Origin: Isoetes taiwanensis
Taxonomy: Eukaryota; Streptophyta; Lycopodiopsida; Isoetales; Isoetaceae
Direction: 5' to 3'
Length of the DNA stretch: 64,000 nt
Assembly: GCA_021234155.1 (NCBI GenBank)
Contig: JAJEKV010000015.1
Span: 10,066,101-10,130,100 of the forward strand
Under the pieces are notes generated by a model. It did not search any database. It saw only the letters and a list, made by a program, of their open reading frames with translations, and was not told where the DNA came from. Positions 30,200 through 43,938 of this stretch are shown piece by piece; positions within the stretch are counted from its first letter, which is position 1; each line of letters starts with the position of its first letter. A program made the position numbers and the translations under genes.

Positions 30200-31570
30200 T
30201 AATGAGATAGCAAAAATTGAGGTGAGAGAATATTATGGGAGAAATGGCTAAAATTAAATGCTACCTTAAAGGTGGCGCTTTGAAATAATGACTTGCCATT
30301 ATGATCACGTGGTTTAGTAGACCTTGCATTTCTGTGACCAAAGCCCAAATCAGCACCAGTGAGAGATATACTTCACTTTTCTATAGCCCACCATTAGGCA
30401 TTAAGTGAGCAAGCCATGGCGAGGCCCAGTTTGAGGAGCAGCATTGCATTTAGGTGGTGACATTCAACTCCATATGTTGCAGGGAGTTTCTTAGCTTTTG
30501 ATTTTCGAACCGGTACCTCCTTTCTCAGAATGTAGAGTTATGCCTATAAATTGTCTTTTTGGAAGGAAATTAAAGCAAATAATTTTTATTTCTTGAAAGA
30601 GGAAGAAAGGTTACGTATATGCATTCTACAATGGCGAGGAGTTAGTAGGCGATTAGGAACACATCTTTTACCAAAACCAAGGTAAGAAAAGACATTAAAA
30701 TTGGTTGTTTTACTGTTTGCTTTCCTTCAATTTTTCTCCATTGGGTTAATCCCTTTGATTGTCCGTGGAACAAACTCTTAAAATTGTATATCATACTCAG
30801 AACGTGATGCGGATTGCACTTGCACATCATGCGTTGTTACGGCAAGCATTGCTGAGTAGGATTTTAAGACATATCTGGCCCGGTTATACCACTTCTATAT
30901 GCACTTGAGGGGCATTTATATTCTTTGTGATTCGCGAGGTCATTAGGATCTTGGAGTCTTATCCCGGTGTCCCTTTAGCTAGGCAGGTTACGTTTGTAGC
31001 TCTTTGGTGATACAACAATAAGGTTTTGGGACATTAGCACAAACTCCATTGTTTACATGCAATGGGCAATAATGCATTTGTGTATCCAGTGTATGTATCA
31101 CGAATGGTTGAATGAATGGGCGTTGTTTGGAGTTTGAGGACACAATAATTGGAGTCCTTTGTATTGCAGTCTCCTGATGGGAAGCTTTCGTAAGTGGGTG
31201 CAAGGATGGAGTTCTTTGCCTCACAGGATCACATCACCGGGAGAATATAGGCAACTCCTTGAAGGTATAGGATTATATTAATTTGTGCATAATTTGAGTC
31301 ATATTATTGACATCAATTACAACTGTTTGCGGGGCCATAAAAGTGGATTCTTTCAGCACATTTGCATGGGGAACTGCTCATATTAGGGCACCTTGTGGTA
31401 GGTTTGCAAGCAAGTAAAGATGGAGGCGTTAGCATTTGGGACATAGTTCTAAGGAAGTGCATGATATGTCTAAAAGCGGTCATACCCTTACCGGTTACAT
31501 TTGAAGTGGGAAGCGTGGACTAATATACTCAAGATGCGGATACATTGATTATGCAATTAAAATACTCTAG
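30200..31570. other. Non-coding part of unit B
   Basis: AT-rich. Only short open frames on both strands. No motif is recognised. Confidence 0.3.
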
Positions 31571-32729
31571 TGGCTCTTGGAACAATTCGAAGCTATAGAA
31601 GGGTCTTTGGCTATGGAGGTTTTTAGCGGTCACGGACTTGGAAGTGCAATTGATTAGTTCAAATCCTGCGCCCGGCTTATACTCACGGTAGTGAGATGTG
31701 AGAGTTAAAGTATATTGCTTGCTTAGGCATTAAGTTTCTACATTTTTAAATTTAGACCTCCCATTCAATCTCCTAGCGCTTGAATCCTCACCTTCATTCA
31801 CCGCAAATTTAGGTCTTTCATGCTTCAAAACTAAGGTAGTAAGATGCTTTGAGGAGAAATGCCGGGGAGCACTAAAGTAGCCTTGAGGGAGTGTACAGTT
31901 TGGAGCTTAAGCTCTACGAGTTTAATTAATTCTTTGTTGGCTATAGTTGAGGCTATGGCCGGAAGAGGTAAATGTACCTTGAGAATGCTTTGTAGCTGTT
32001 TTTTCGGATAATTATGACTTTGCCATTTGTCTCACGGAGGTTGGGAATGTCTACCATTGTCTCACGGAGTTCGCGAATATCTGAGACATCTTGTTTTTAG
32101 GATGGCCGCGAGTAAAGACCAACACCTCTATTTGAGAAGTGCACTTATTGGGTCCTGATACGCGGCGCAGGGACATTTGAAATCAATCTCCATTTGGGCA
32201 GACTCCGTGTTTGGGCGGTAGCCTTTGCAACATGATTTGGACACTCTTGGATTGACGCATTTGTGTGGTCAGCGGTTGCTTCGTAGTCTATTTGAGTGAA
32301 ACCTTGCACAATTTGTTGAGCGCAAACCATGACATGCTCTTCTGCAATATTTAGTAACCTCACGACAACCTATATTTCAACCTTTGGATAGCTGATGAGA
32401 GAAAAATGACATCTGTTGCTCCATTGGCATTTCCCGTTCGGATAGGAAATTGAGGGCCAGATTCTATCCACAATACCATACATAAAATGATGTGGCGCTG
32501 TCGTCATTTGTTGTCATTGTGACCTTCTGAGGCTATTGTTGATGCTTAAAAGATGAACCTGGCAGTTCGATATGCATTCAGGTACAGATTCTGAATTTTG
32601 TCTTGAAACATTTTTGTGACTTAATTAAAGGGAACTGCTGTTTGCTGTGGTAAGGTTATCCCTTACTATATCCAATTCTTGATACAACTTAAGCTTGCCG
32701 GTTGTATATCACCGGATAGACAAGCCACA
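31571..32729 (+). repeat. Copy 2 of the ~1 kb dispersed direct repeat
   Basis: Matches 5,789-6,750 (offset 25,782 bp at the start) through numerous small indels. It carries an extra about 165 bp near 31,645-31,805. A local doubling, TTGTCTCACGGAG at about 32,029 and 32,058, is peculiar to this copy. No coding signal. Confidence 0.85.
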
Positions 32730-35700
32730 TTCAATTTAGCTATTGCTCTCATCCATGTAGGCCAGATGTTTTATTATCTTGGGGTTTAAAGTTAATCTCG
32801 CATGCTTATCTTTAGCGAGACCAGATGGATTGGTGTTTTTCCATATGACACTATACGACATATGGAGACCAAGAAGTTGCCTTTTAGTAGTGTGACTAAA
32901 GATGATAGGGCTTTACGGACAAGCATGCATTGTCTTTATAAATTTGTGTGTTTGATCATGCCATGGAAGTAAATTGGCTTTAGGTTTTCCTCAATAATTC
33001 TTTTAGCGGGTTTCTTTTTTCCTTATTCTACGTATTATTGTCAAATTGTGTATGCAATTCCTTTGGGTGGATATGGATGAATATGGTCGGTAAACCGTAA
33101 CTACGACATGGGATAATGGTCCTGAATGAAGAGGCGATTAAAGCGTCCTCTAGTCTCTTCCCAAGTTGTTCAATCTTCTTTATGGGTACACAGCAGCGAA
33201 AAGAATCTTGCGAGTGAGTTGTTGACATTCGTCAGTTTTTGAGGTAAGAGGATCAGATCTTTGTATGAATCTCTATTGTGCTATACATAGATATTGTTTT
33301 AGGGGTTACGTGCGGAGGCTATGTCTTAGGCATTTTGGATGCTCAACCAACTATCATTATGTTGTGTCACCACATGATTGCATTCGACATGAGTGCTTGC
33401 ATGCATGAAGAGTATATCTGGTCTATGAGAATCTATCGAAACGTAATGCTGCAAGTTTTTCAGTAAATAGCCTAATGTGGAAACTTGCACAGCCGCACAA
33501 TCTAAGGGTTCTAGATGTCAGGAAGCTCAAGCTTTGAGTTCACGATAATGTAGATATGTTAGATCTTACGCACAAAGAATAAGCAATTGGCAATTAAGCT
33601 GGAGCTTTGGGTCGACATTCTTCTTTGGTAATAGTTTGTGTTGTTTAGTTTGAATTGGTACATCTCTGATCCCACGAACTCTCATTTCTCAAGGCATTGT
33701 GATATATTTGAAGAGCTGAGGAAAAATTGAGAATATCCAAGGCTAAAGGTAAACAATGGAAAACATAGATGGCGAAGATCTTCCAATTTTTTAAGTATGG
33801 TCCTTGAGCGAAGCAAAAACTTATGTTGGAGATTGTTTATAGAATCTTGTGAGCTTTTTCTTTTCTTTGCTTGGATCTTGCTAGTTGCCATTATGCATTG
33901 TATATTTTGTGTGTGCATGGACAACCAAAGGTGCATGATCTGAGATAGAGGATTATGGAAATAATGGATGTAGTAGCCACATCATGTTTGGAAGAGTCAA
34001 CTAAGGTATGCTTAGCTTATGATTGCTGACATTTAAAAGTATTTGTTGCATTACCACACTTTGTCTATGGCTGCATTAAGCGTAATAGATATGTATTTGC
34101 TCTTACGGATATAAGACAGTTTTTGACTAACCTTTCTTTTGTATTCAAGCTGCTCTTTAAACTTAATTTTGCATTCTTAATATCATTGATGGGATTAGTA
34201 GGCTTTGGCATGTTCTCGATGTCGATATGCAATAGTGGAGATGTCTACCACATGTCTAAGAATGCAATCCTTGTGAACTGCTCTGCTTATTAGCCTAGAC
34301 TTTGAGAGTGTTACGGATTGCGCCGATACTCTGAACATTATTGATATTCTTTCTTTGTATTTAGCTGCACTTATGTGTTGAAAGTTAATTTTCGTCAAGT
34401 AGTATACGGTATGGCTTGGCATTAAGCTTCTCTTCGCGTGTGTTGTGTGGCGGACAATTGCTAGAACATAATGTCGTCATCTTTATGGCGTTCTAAAGGA
34501 TTTGGATTTGTTTCTTTTGGGAATAAGCGAGGTAATATGCTTTTAGGAAGGTGTTTCTCTATGGGGTTTCCGTTTACACACCATACTGGCTCTACCTTGT
34601 TACAGCGTCTGTGAAATATCTTTTTAGTCCTTTTTTCCGCTTCTTATATTCCTTGAATCCAGTCCTATTAAGTGATGGTTGTTATATAATGCAGGAGGAA
34701 TATTGTCAACTCAATTGATTCTTAGAAGCATTTGCCAAAACAAAAGGGTACATCCGTGTTTAGCTTTTCAGCCCGGTGCAAATTCACTACCAAGTGTGCT
34801 TTTCCTTTTGCATGCATTTTCTTATTACGATTTTTCGATTCGCGGGATTCACTGGCGGCACTGGCTTTACAACCCATCTAACCGTGATGGATATGCCCCA
34901 TGTAGGCATATAGTTGTCCGAAGTTTCCTGCGCCCTTTGTCTCACTTTTGGATAATGTACAAATCACTTGTCCCTTATCGGACTATTACATCTTGGCTAC
35001 TATCCAAAAGAATATAAAAACTTGAAGAACCGGCAATTACATTGTGATAAGAACATATGCCATGCTTAGTAGCTTCTTTCACTAGTGGGATGCCACATAA
35101 ACTGATGGCAGCCTTGCGATTGTGGAAGGCGAACCCGAACTTTGAAAGATCAAACAGCCGTTTCCCGGATTCACAGGCTCACGATCGAGGGGAAAAGGCA
35201 CCCGGTCGTTTTCCAAATGTGGCGAATTGCTGGCTGCAGATTTATCATTTTGTCAATTTAGCAAACCTTGGAAATTTTACCCTTTGTTGTGGTGTCGAAT
35301 CACACGTGTACTAAGTTGTTTAGAACATTCCAGCTCCAACTATCATCACGCAATATTTCCAAGTTTTTTGCATTGTAGCATCCCTAGTTATACAGGCCAA
35401 GATTTTAGAGGCCATTTTTTTAATTGTCTCTTTTTAATTGCCAAAACGTTCCTCTTTCTACAAATTGATCGCCTCTTTGCCATCGCCTTTTTCTTGCTTT
35501 AGGTTCCTTAAATCCCAACAAAGGTGGATTAAAATCATGTAATGCTTTGGGGAACAAAGAGCTACTTTGTTTTTAATGTTGGTTAAAATTGTAATGCTTT
35601 GGGGAACAAACAATGGGATGATCTTGCATTGGCATCTTTGAGGGTAAGATCCATTGCCTGCATTAGCGCAGTGAGGGAGTAGAATGCATTGCCTACATGG

Positions 35701-38470
35701 CCGGGTGTTGAGGTGGCGGGTTAGGTTTAATTTAAAGGAGGTTCATCAAGCCAATTTGCCCAATTGTTTTATTTAAACATGGATTCCTTAGTCTATATTG
35801 TTGGCATAATTTTTGTTTTAATCTATTGTTGGTAGTTGTCGAGGTCCTCGGACCAATTGTACCACTAACCCCAATGAATAAAAAGAAAATCTAATATCAC
35901 ACACAAAGCACCCCTCCTCTATAGAATGTAAAACCAATAAAATCTATCAAGTTTAGACTTATCATCACCGTGTTTTCCTGTAGGCAGCGACATATTACCC
36001 CTTCTTCTTTATTTAATCACATTTGTTAGTTTTAGAGGCATGTACTAAGTCTAGAAAGCTTGATTTGTCATGATAGAGAGTGGAACATGCACTTAGATTT
36101 ATGATTTGTTTCACAGTCTTGGTGTTGCAAGATGTTCTTTAACCTCTTCTAAATATTAGGCCTTGTGAGCCTTCCAACATGCTAAGATAAGGCCAAGCCC
36201 TTCTACAAAATGTGCGGGTTCGTAACAATGATCTTTACCCGATGGACTCTACAATATGTGCGGTTCGTAATGATTGATTCTTGATTAATGTAGCAAGCAA
36301 TTTGGTAGAATGTTTCAAATAACTACCTTTCTTGGTGAAATTGTAATAATACTATCTATGTGAATAACAGTAAATTATGTTTTGATTATGTGTTCATTTG
36401 GATACAAAAGAACCTAAAGTGCACACACAAAATCATTGCATATAAGCCACGATGCCATGATAAGTAGTTGAGCTAGGCCCATATAGTCAAACGTCTTGAT
36501 TTATGTTTTAAACTTGTGCACTTATGCTCTACACCCATCTTAAATAATTTCATGCGAGAACACAAGGAAAATAATGAAAAATATCTAAGTGTTTCCACTT
36601 TTGAATACACATCTGTCACGATGAGTATTTCACCATCTCAAAGGTTACATTTTGCATAGGATTTCTTGAGATTAAAGATTACATATGTTTTCAAGATCTT
36701 TCCTTCTTGCTAGACTTTGCAAGAAGTAGCAATGCTAGTGTGTCCAAAGAGTTATTTTATTGCAATACCACTTATATCTCTAGTTGACCTTTCAGCAGCA
36801 TATATAGACTAGCATTTTATCGGGGCTTCTTCTGTCTACGTATCTTAGAAGCCCTAACACTAAGTATTGAGACTTCTAGACATTTGGTTTCAAGTAGATG
36901 GAAATCTCTATGCTTTGGAGCTTTTTTGTTCATGGTACCCATTTGATGCCTTTAGTTCCTCTATGTGAGTTGTTAGGAGATAATATAGTTTAAGTTCAAT
37001 TGCATTTCTTTAATTTTTGTCCTATGCTTTTAGTTTTGTTCAATCAAAGCGTCACATTGCTAGACCATCCATTGATGGATTTCATCACTTGTGGCTCACA
37101 TTTCGTTTAAAAGCAAATCTATGCATATATTTCCTTATTCGTTAAGAATTTGATGTTCTAGGAGCTGCATCTCCTTTAAATACTTATCATTTGGCACTTA
37201 TATGGCTGATATCCTAGATTTGATCCAACCTTCAAAAGCAGACGCTCAAGATATAGAATTGTAGATTGTAAGTAACTAGCTACAATCTAATGAAGTACTT
37301 AACTGTCTTGAGGGTTCAATGAATAAAACTACAGGCAAATCCGGTGAAAAAGGAGATATTTTTAGCATCATGACCACCAACCATGGATTTGGTAAGTGTT
37401 TCACTTGAACTTGAGCGAGAGTTTGCCTAAGGGTGCCCAAACAATGGGCCAAGCTCAAATTAGACTCATAATAGGAATTGAAACCAGCTTCATGGGCTGA
37501 CGGCAATCTGGCAAAGAAAAATCAATATATACATATATCTTCATACATGGGGATCGATGCTCCATGAATTTACTTGATGTGAGGCAATTTCACAAGTTGA
37601 GCCATGCCAAATGGCTCTATTTTGAAATTTATGGAGTTTATTGTTATAAAAATGCATGTTGAAAGATTACTAGTATTTAAACTACGTTCATGTTCATGCT
37701 ACTTAATGGGACTTCATTTGAGATAGTAACATATCACCTGGTGGTTATGTTTCTCCTATTTGCATTGATCAGGTATCTTTCATGCTCATGTACTTGCATA
37801 AAACACAAGACATACTAAGTATCTAGGAATGATTCCCCATATGGGGTGCATTTTAAATCATCACGGTATGCCAAAGCTTGTTGAATTTACTTTCTTCTGT
37901 TCCTTATAGAAGAAAGAAAGAGCATCATTCAAGGCAGCTTAAGAAGAGGATCTTGGATTTGTTGCTAGATTGCCATGGTAGTGAGGCTGATGATACTATC
38001 TAGGATCATATCAATGTTGAGGCAATGCATGGGAGTGGGCATGCTACTTGCCTCCTTCATTACCACTCCTAAATCCTTTGATTCTTTACATCCAAGGTTA
38101 GAAAATCATTTCAATCTCCTTGATGGTGTTGCCTCGTTGAGAGTTTCCATTCACTAGGGGCTTTTAGATTCGCAGCTTACCTTTCGGCCATGGAGCAAGT
38201 GTCATTTGCATATGGAAGTTGTTTTGCATACAACATGGATATGCCATTGTTTTTAGATTCTATAGTTCTATGTATATAGGAAGATTCTTATAGATTCTTC
38301 ATGATTTCTAAGAGATTACATAGGGATTCAAGAATCCTCATGGCGCTGCTCTACAAATTAAATGTTGACTTTTGACTTTGATGTCTTGACTTTACACCTC
38401 AACTCTTTCCAGTTCATCCATTACATTTAAGCAGTTATGCTTCTAGATCTTCCATTAAGAAGCCATAGGT
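32730..38470. other. Long unrecognised AT-rich stretch
   Basis: No gene supported on either strand. The open frame at 34,679-35,017 (112 codons, +) resembles nothing I know. A short duplication lies at 35,529-35,613 (GTAATGCTTTGGGGAACAAA twice, about 53 bp apart), and another near 36,204 and 36,248 (ATGTGCGG-TTCGTAA). Confidence 0.35.
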
Positions 38471-38530
38471 GCCATTGATAGTACAAAGACTTGTATATAT
38501 ATATATATGTATATATATACAACCTATTGT
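38471..38530 (+). repeat. TA tract with left-flank motif
   Basis: GCCATTGATAGTACAAAGAC, TTG, then TA units (38,494-38,519, one G interruption), then ACAACCTATTG. The right-flank motif is reduced to TATATATATACAA. Confidence 0.85.
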
Positions 38531-40916
38531 ACTATTCTTAAAGTTATGCCTGACACAACCATTTGCTTTATGCATTAAGCCCCAGGAGAATTGGAGGATA
38601 AAATGTCCACCATAATATTTGTCACTAACCTTTGTGCAAAAATAGAAGGTGTAGCTTCCTCCTAAAAGCCAACATACATAAGTAAAATTGTAATTACGCT
38701 GATGTATAAGGTTGTGTCGTAAAAATATGTGGTGATTAAAATCTAGATTAGATCCTTCTAAAGTTACTTAGCTTCACTTTTCATTATGTTTTTCTTGGCC
38801 ATAACAATAAGTAGATCTGTGTATTCAAATTGCCAATTTATATTTGATAATTTAATGTTTACATTCTATGTCCACTAAATTTAAACCTCTACCAATGGAA
38901 CAAATAATACATTCCAATGTTTCAAGAATAGTTACAATTATGTGATTAGGGCAGAAGAAAGTAGGTACTTTTGTGAGATGACTCTAGGTGGAGGACCGAG
39001 GAGAGGATGGCTGATCTATTTAACATACTAGGTTGGGAGGTGTGAATCCCTAGGCAGAGATAGACATGCTAAGGGGAAGTGGGCAAAGGTCCAAGGGAGG
39101 ATGGATACGGGGGGTAAGAGGGTTATGCTTTCGGATGGATGGATGTTAGAGGCGAGATAAGAATCATGGGCCACACCTTATAAAGAGGAGCGTGGATAAA
39201 ATACATGCTTGGGACATCCCTATATAGACTTCGATACCACAATGCAAGAACAAAATTATTTGGTATAGAAATATTGGGCGACATACTTTGTGAAATATAA
39301 AGCATCATAGTCCATATCAACTCTAATCATTAGGCGCTTGTGTTGAACAAGGAGTTGGCAAGTTGCCTTTATAATTACAATGGTGGTCTTTCCCAATAAT
39401 ATACATGTCCTATTTTTGGATCTTCACAAAGGCCTTTAAAAGCCATAAAATGATCTCACGGAGGACTCAAGACCATGACTCTTGATGTCGATCTTAATTC
39501 CCACTTATTTGCATACAAATATGTTTTTTTGTATATATCTTTGTATATACATACATGTTACTACATAATTGAACATTATCATTTGTTAGTTCACAAAATA
39601 CTCCTCTTCATTAATACTATTTATTAAAATTTGTGCATTGCAAGGACTTTTCAATATTTAATTTTATAATGCTCTAAAGTGGAAAAAGAGCAACAAACAA
39701 GTAATGTAATAGTATGATTAAATATATTGAGATTTTGTAACATAATATGTACTTAAGAATAGAGTCAAATGTTAAGTCCGCCAAGTTCTTATAAATCCTC
39801 ATAATGAATTTACATAGGCTACATGATTAGGAATATTTCTCTAAAGTATCAGAAATTAATTAGGAGTCTCATTAGGCCAGATATAAACTATATGTGGAGA
39901 TTAATTTGAAAGTTAGCATTTTATGCATCATTTTTTTCTGAAAGAGTCTAAGATTCCTAAACCTATTGTATCCTTGCAAATACATATGATTCACATCAAT
40001 TCAAGATGGTCTTAGCAGAGGCACGGGGGAAGGGAGGCGAGGAGGGCGAGAGCGAGGCAATATCTTGCATCGTGCCAATGCAACAACAGATTGGGCATAT
40101 GGCCTTTAAAAGCACGAGAGCATTACTTATTGGACTGTCCCAATTTTCTCCCATTGAATTTGACTCACGGGCCGGCCTCAGCAGGAATATTTGTTCTAGG
40201 AACTAGTGTGTTAAAGGTGGTTTTCCCCTAAACCTAGTAAACCTTGATATCTAGCATTAATAATCATATATCTAAGATTTATTAAATAAAATTATAATCA
40301 TTGTGTTTCAAAAGAAGAATAGAGATAGATGCTTACGCTAATATTGGCAACCAAATTCGACCAAAGCGAAGGAATAAGTATACGAGGGCAAAGGCAACGA
40401 AGTTTGATCTGCATTCATGATGGAGCAAGCTTTCATGATAGGGAGACATGAATTATGTAGAATCATTTGGCCACATCATTACAAAATGCTTGAAACATGA
40501 ATGAAGGATTATCATGATCTAGTCCCATTTCTATAAACAATGACAAATCGAGAGAACTAATGCTGCCAATCAATATCTTTGTTTTATGAGGGGCAAGTCC
40601 TTACATGTAGTTATCTTTCGATGTGAGTATGCCTTGAGATCCATTCTGATCATATCGTCGAATTGTAGTAGTGAGTAAGTGGAACTCTTCCATAGATCAT
40701 ATATGTGGTTGTAAGACTCAATGTTAAGCCACAAATCGTATAAGCGAATGGTAGGTGTATCTTTCTTTGAGAATCACAATGGCATCAGAAGAAAACAATG
40801 TCTGTTTTTGAAGCTATGGAAATAAAGAAGCAAGGGGTCTTCACGGCTTCGTGGTCATCTAAGACATCCATTGTGAAGTCATTGGAACCACCCAGTCGAG
40901 ACATCACCTCAACCTC
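38531..40916. other. Unrecognised AT-rich stretch
   Basis: No gene seen. A purine-rich patch at 40,019-40,062 (GGGGGAAGGGAGGCGAGGAGG) stands out in composition but has no assigned role. Confidence 0.35.
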
Positions 40917-40943
40917 TCAATTCAATTCAATTCAATTCAATTC
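40917..40943. repeat. (TTCAA)n microsatellite
   Basis: Five TCAAT-type units in a row. Short pentanucleotide runs can mark the 3' ends of LINEs, but the nearest LINE coding fossil on the - strand ends about 3 kb away, so no link is claimed. Confidence 0.9.
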
Positions 40944-40949
40944 TTTTCT

Positions 40950-43935
40950 TGACTAAAGTAGTATATAAGGTACATCATCCAAATATGGTAGAAAATAATA
41001 TGGGCGTATGTGGCATTTTATTTGCATAATTGCTAATTCTTGTTCCATATTATCTCCTTGGAAACTCAAGATGCATGTTTCAATTTTTGTCTTTCTTGAG
41101 CAAAGCGCCAACCTTCTAGATCGTGTCCTAGATTGATTCTTACTCAACTTTAAAGCATGAATAAGTTTCACGTACCAGATTCATGTACAACTCGGTGACA
41201 ACACCTCATCTTTGGAAGTATCAATTTATTTCTGCATACTAAATTGACACTATATCGATCGATATTGCTTCAAACCACTTTGCATCTATAAGTGAGCAAA
41301 TATATCACGAAATTTTAAAGACAATATTAGGAATATTGAAAGTGCTTGCTTCATGATCTTGTCTGAAATAATACGAGGAGACAGTAAAAGTGATAAATAA
41401 AAAGACATATTGTATATTTTCTTTTTACAAAATAAAAATAACATTGACAAAGGACCATTTATAAGGACTGGTTCAACTTAAAATTTTCATTTATGTTAGG
41501 TGTAAAATTACTTATCTAGCGATTATGTAATGTGCTTTATTCTTCAACCAATAATATGGGCTTACATTTTTGCTTAGTAGGTCTATTCTTACTATATGAT
41601 ATACGAAGTTGAAGTTGTAGGTAGCTACAAGTATCTTGGTGTAGAGTTAGTAAGAACACACTTTAGAATTAATGTATTACCAAGCGTGTATTTCTTTGCT
41701 TGGAAACACTCTAGGCAAACAAAACAATTGTTTTCGGCGAGAGATTCATGATTAAATCACGAGAAAGCCCACTTGTTTTGGGCTTTGTTAGAACTGCTGT
41801 ATGGATTCTGAAGTATGGGGGAGCTACCATTAGTACTAGTGCTTGGAAGAGCTTGGAACAAATTAAAAGTCCTTTCTCACTTACAGCCTAGGAGTTAAAA
41901 CTATGGTGCCCTATTTTGTTATTTTACAAGGTTTTTGGCCTCTTCAATATTCTATCATGAAAGCCATCTCCACTATATCCCGACAGGTCATACATGGATG
42001 ATGATAGGTACACTCTTCTCACGCTCACCATGGCTAAATCTTCCCGGTCTTTGAAGCGATCTTTGGAAGAAGTGTAATGCCATAGTTTGCACTTCTCTGT
42101 CCAGCTGGAACCTTTGCATGGTGCTTACTAGTTCTGATCGAGCTTTTGCAACAATATCTTGATGGTCATTTTTCTCAGGAAGATCACGGGATCACGATTA
42201 CATAGCCCAAGTTAAAGCGGGTCATTATCATGCACATATAAATCCCATATTGGCACTAGGGCCTGATTTATTTGCTTGCTTCCTTGTTAGGGGAAAAAGC
42301 TTATAAGCTATTACATCAATTAAGCACAAAGGTCCACAAACTCACAGTTAGAGATAGGTAGATGGAAGTGGCATAATTGCCACAAGAAGCGGGATTATGT
42401 GCATCTTTGTCGATTAAAATAGAAACCATATTCTGCTAAGATGTCCCTAGTTTTGGGATAATTCAGGAACGTTATTTAACTTTAGCATTCCATTCCACAA
42501 CTTCGAATACATCGTGCATGACTTGTGTCTCTATGCAGGTTACGGATGGCGTCTTCAATTATTGCACCCTCATTAATCATAGCCTACTCATATTTTTCTT
42601 CTTGCTTGTCTAGTATCATGATGCACCAAAGGTTTCCCTTGAAAACCTTCGAGCGAGGTTTTACGAGTAGTAATGGTTGTACTAGGCCATTAATATGGAA
42701 TCCTGGCCTCTTGAGATTAACATTGCTGCGTTAAAAATCTATTCTATACTATTCCTGCATATGTAACACCCCAATTCCAATCTAGAGAGGACTTCTTCAC
42801 ATCAGCATAATCTTTATCTATACATTGCTCTCCATCAAGCCGTCAGAATTAAAATTTGCAATTCTGATGCCCACATGTCGAGCAATATTTACAAAAAGAT
42901 ATATAGGAAACAAACTTTTAATGATCAATCTGGATAATGTACTAGGAAAAATCCACCTCAAGAGAGATTTCCCTAATTGGTGCCACTTACATTGGAAACC
43001 ATAGCTCTTGTGTGAGAGGCTGAAATTTCAGTGGATTATGCCATGTGGTATCTTTGCTGATACGTGAGGCGAGGGATAGACCAAAAAAAGTTTGAAGATA
43101 GAGAGCCATATATATAAGTTATGGTGGGCATAGTAGGAGGATTGTGGGATTTCTTTGCATAATGGTTTGATGCGTATACGCCTCCAATGGAAGATTCACG
43201 CTTGAGGAAAATTTTTTCTACCAAGTTCAACATTCCAAAGGCTTGGATTATCGAGGCCCCCTAAGATTCTTCAAAGAAAAACAAAAAAGAAGTAAGCGGA
43301 AAGCAAAGAAAGGTCAAGCGATCTTTTGCGAATTTTTGTCAGGACCCCTAGAAAAATGCACATTTTTATAATAGCTCACATAAGAATCATATGAAAGACC
43401 TTTAAATCAATTTACAAAAATGCCATGGACCATTGAAGAAGGAGTTCGGTTAAAGTCTTCTAGGTGAAAATTGGCAATAAACTTGCCTCCTTTACTCTTG
43501 CTAGTCTATAGCGTATGAACCAAAAGTTAAGCCCTTTGAGACACTTAGATAGGGAAAATGTATCAAAGAACAACTAAATACAGCACAGGCAAAGCCCAAG
43601 AAAGTCGCATGCCGAACTCCTAACTATCACTCCTAAAATTGAAGACTCTCCCAAAATGCAATAGCCGAGAATCATGATTGCAAAGCAAATTATAAACTTA
43701 AAGGTGCTAAGAGCCGATTAAAGAGCTTTGGATGGAGCGGAACTTTGACTATTTGGTCATGACAAGCTCCTTATGCAACTCGCCAAAAGCAGTAGCATTT
43801 GTCACTAAAGAATGCCACCGCACCAGCGATTTTATTCTTTGCTTTCACCGAATCGACCTCCTAAACAATTGTTTACTAGTATACTCAATATTAGCGGTGT
43901 ATTTCTTATCATGGTAACCAGTGCTTTTTTCTTCC
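40950..43935. other. Unrecognised AT-rich stretch
   Basis: No conserved protein block on either strand. It could include the 3' untranslated part of the minus-strand LINE that follows, but no landmark supports that. Confidence 0.3.
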
Positions 43936-43938
43936 TTT

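Larger units (their letters stand above)
29948..38493 (+). mobile_element. Unit B of the TA-associated repeat family (inferred, 8.5 kb)
   Basis: Opens with the right-flank motif and has TTTGGGGCTTTTGATCC at 30,062 and TGCAGATCAATGGCCGAGAT, as in units A and C. It contains copy 2 of the 1 kb dispersed repeat and ends with GCCATTGATAGTACAAAGAC at 38,471 next to the TA tract at 38,494. Positions 38,256-38,335 carry reverse-oriented GATTCT words like the array of unit D. No transposase is recognised. Other insertions inside it are likely, given its length. Confidence 0.4.

Noticed and set aside
34679-35017. 112-codon open frame as a gene
   Set aside because: No motif, no neighbouring exons with conserved blocks, and a length expected by chance in 64 kb.
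40917-40943. (TTCAA)n as the 3' tail of the minus-strand LINE
   Set aside because: About 3 kb of unrecognised sequence separates it from the last LINE block.
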